DNA of 40,715 bases. Origin: Candidatus Cloacimonadota bacterium. Its GTDB lineage: Bacteria > Cloacimonadota > Cloacimonadia > Cloacimonadales > TCS61. How positions within the stretch are numbered: position 1 is the first letter of the stretch; the number at the start of each line of letters is the position of its first letter. This document shows, in pieces, positions 40,487 through 40,715 of this stretch. The notes under the pieces were generated by a model. It was not told where the DNA came from. It searched no databases and saw only the letters and a program-made list of their open reading frames with translations. Position numbers and translations under genes: made by a program. The DNA lies in the NCBI GenBank assembly GCA_021108315.1, contig JAIORE010000260.1, positions 1 to 40,715 of the forward strand. Reading direction: 5' to 3'.

Positions 40487-40715
40487 CTAATTTTTATCTA
40501 AATACTCAGCTTTTTGAAGAGACTTGTTTTTGTTTAAATTTTTTATTTCTAGTCTTTTTAGTAATTCCTTTTGCCTATTCGTCGGACGAGTTATACTATA
40601 TTTTCGCTTTTGAATATTATTTACCTCAATCGTGTCTATCTGACAATCTGATAATTCTTTATATAATCTTTTATGGGTAATAATTTCTTTCGTTAAAGTT
40701 CCTTTTTGCTTATGA
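40487..40715 (-). CDS. Transposase C-terminus (IS1634/IS4-like), runs off the window edge
   Basis: An open minus-strand frame enters at the right edge and ends with TAG at 40487-40489. The 75 visible residues include THKRLYKELSDCQIDTIEVN and KYSITRPTNRQKELLKRLEI, the type of tail seen at the end of IS1634/IS4-family transposases (a short strand pair, then a T-x-P-x-x-x-Q-K-x-x-L-K-x-L helix). Catalytic residues would lie outside the window. The DUF6788-like gene follows 205 bases downstream on the same strand, with a palindrome ATTAGA-CGTAA-TCTAAT at the stop. The frame has no internal stop, so the gene could be intact. Confidence 0.6.
   Translation of the reverse strand, partial: HKQKGTLTKEIITHKRLYKELSDCQIDTIEVNNIQKRKYSITRPTNRQKELLKRLEIKNLNKNKSLQKAEYLDKN

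Noticed and set aside
1..40715. CRISPR arrays, tRNA and rRNA genes
   Set aside because: No regularly spaced repeat-spacer pattern, no cloverleaf-like intergenic stretch and no rRNA-like sequence was seen by eye; the repeats found are hairpin pairs, not arrays.

Overview
The window is AT-rich bacterial chromosome with long Ile/Asn/Lys-rich proteins, standard stop codons including TGA, and clear GGAG-type ribosome binding sites. The gene mix suggests a Gram-negative, outer-membrane-bearing anaerobe of the FCB side of the tree. It includes zinc-ribbon Ser/Thr kinases fused to SUMF1 domains, SecD/SecF, LPP20 and CsgG/LpoB-like envelope proteins, carboxypeptidase-regulatory/TonB-plug modules, a C-terminal sorting-like domain and secreted parallel beta-helix proteins. 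A Cloacimonadota-like genome is my best guess; that is inference from gene content, not from a marker gene.

Layout. (1) 1-5.3 kb, minus strand: three paralogues of a zinc-ribbon / Ser-Thr kinase / SUMF1 protein. One looks active (3394-5271). One is a predicted membrane-anchored pseudokinase (950-2842, catalytic Asp replaced by Asn). One is a truncated remnant (45-401). (2) 5.6-12.1 kb, minus strand: an envelope group made of an MltC-like lytic transglycosylase, an LPP20-type lipoprotein, a CsgG/LpoB-like membrane protein, and an 883-residue chimera with two carboxypeptidase-regulatory domains, a TonB plug without barrel, a von Willebrand A domain and a CsgG/FlgO-like tail. The gaps between these genes hold dispersed hairpin repeats. 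(3) 12.1-12.9 kb: an MNT-HEPN pair. (4) 13.0-20.2 kb, plus strand: a GH13 glycosidase, an SdpI-like membrane protein, pyruvate kinase overlapping an N-acetylmuramoyl-L-alanine amidase, then after a 690-base repeat-bearing gap secD-secF and a strong terminator. (5) 20.2-38.0 kb, minus strand: one long, tightly packed surface-polysaccharide locus. In transcription order it runs: sugar epimerase-like cupin, rlpA, psuG, sugar-nucleotide SDR, secreted NodB-like protein, Wzz-type chain-length protein, Wzx flippase, nitroreductase-like protein, pyruvyltransferase, GT4, Wzy-type polymerase, GT4, beta-propeller protein, GT2, XrtA-type polysaccharide deacetylase, N-formyltransferase, SDR. This is a Wzx/Wzy-dependent pathway whose product probably carries pyruvyl and N-formyl decorations. 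(6) 38.0-40.7 kb: a secreted beta-helix protein behind a good sigma-54 -24/-12 match, then a degraded mobile region containing a transposase C-terminus running off the right edge and a DUF6788-like gene broken by a 133-base inverted-repeat element. Removing that element and one target copy restores the reading frame exactly.

No rRNA, tRNA or CRISPR array was seen. Most attractive for follow-up: the 883-residue plug-vWA-CsgG chimera with its envelope neighbours, the pseudokinase/kinase pair, the small mobile element caught with its target duplication, and the paired-hairpin repeat family in the intergenic gaps.
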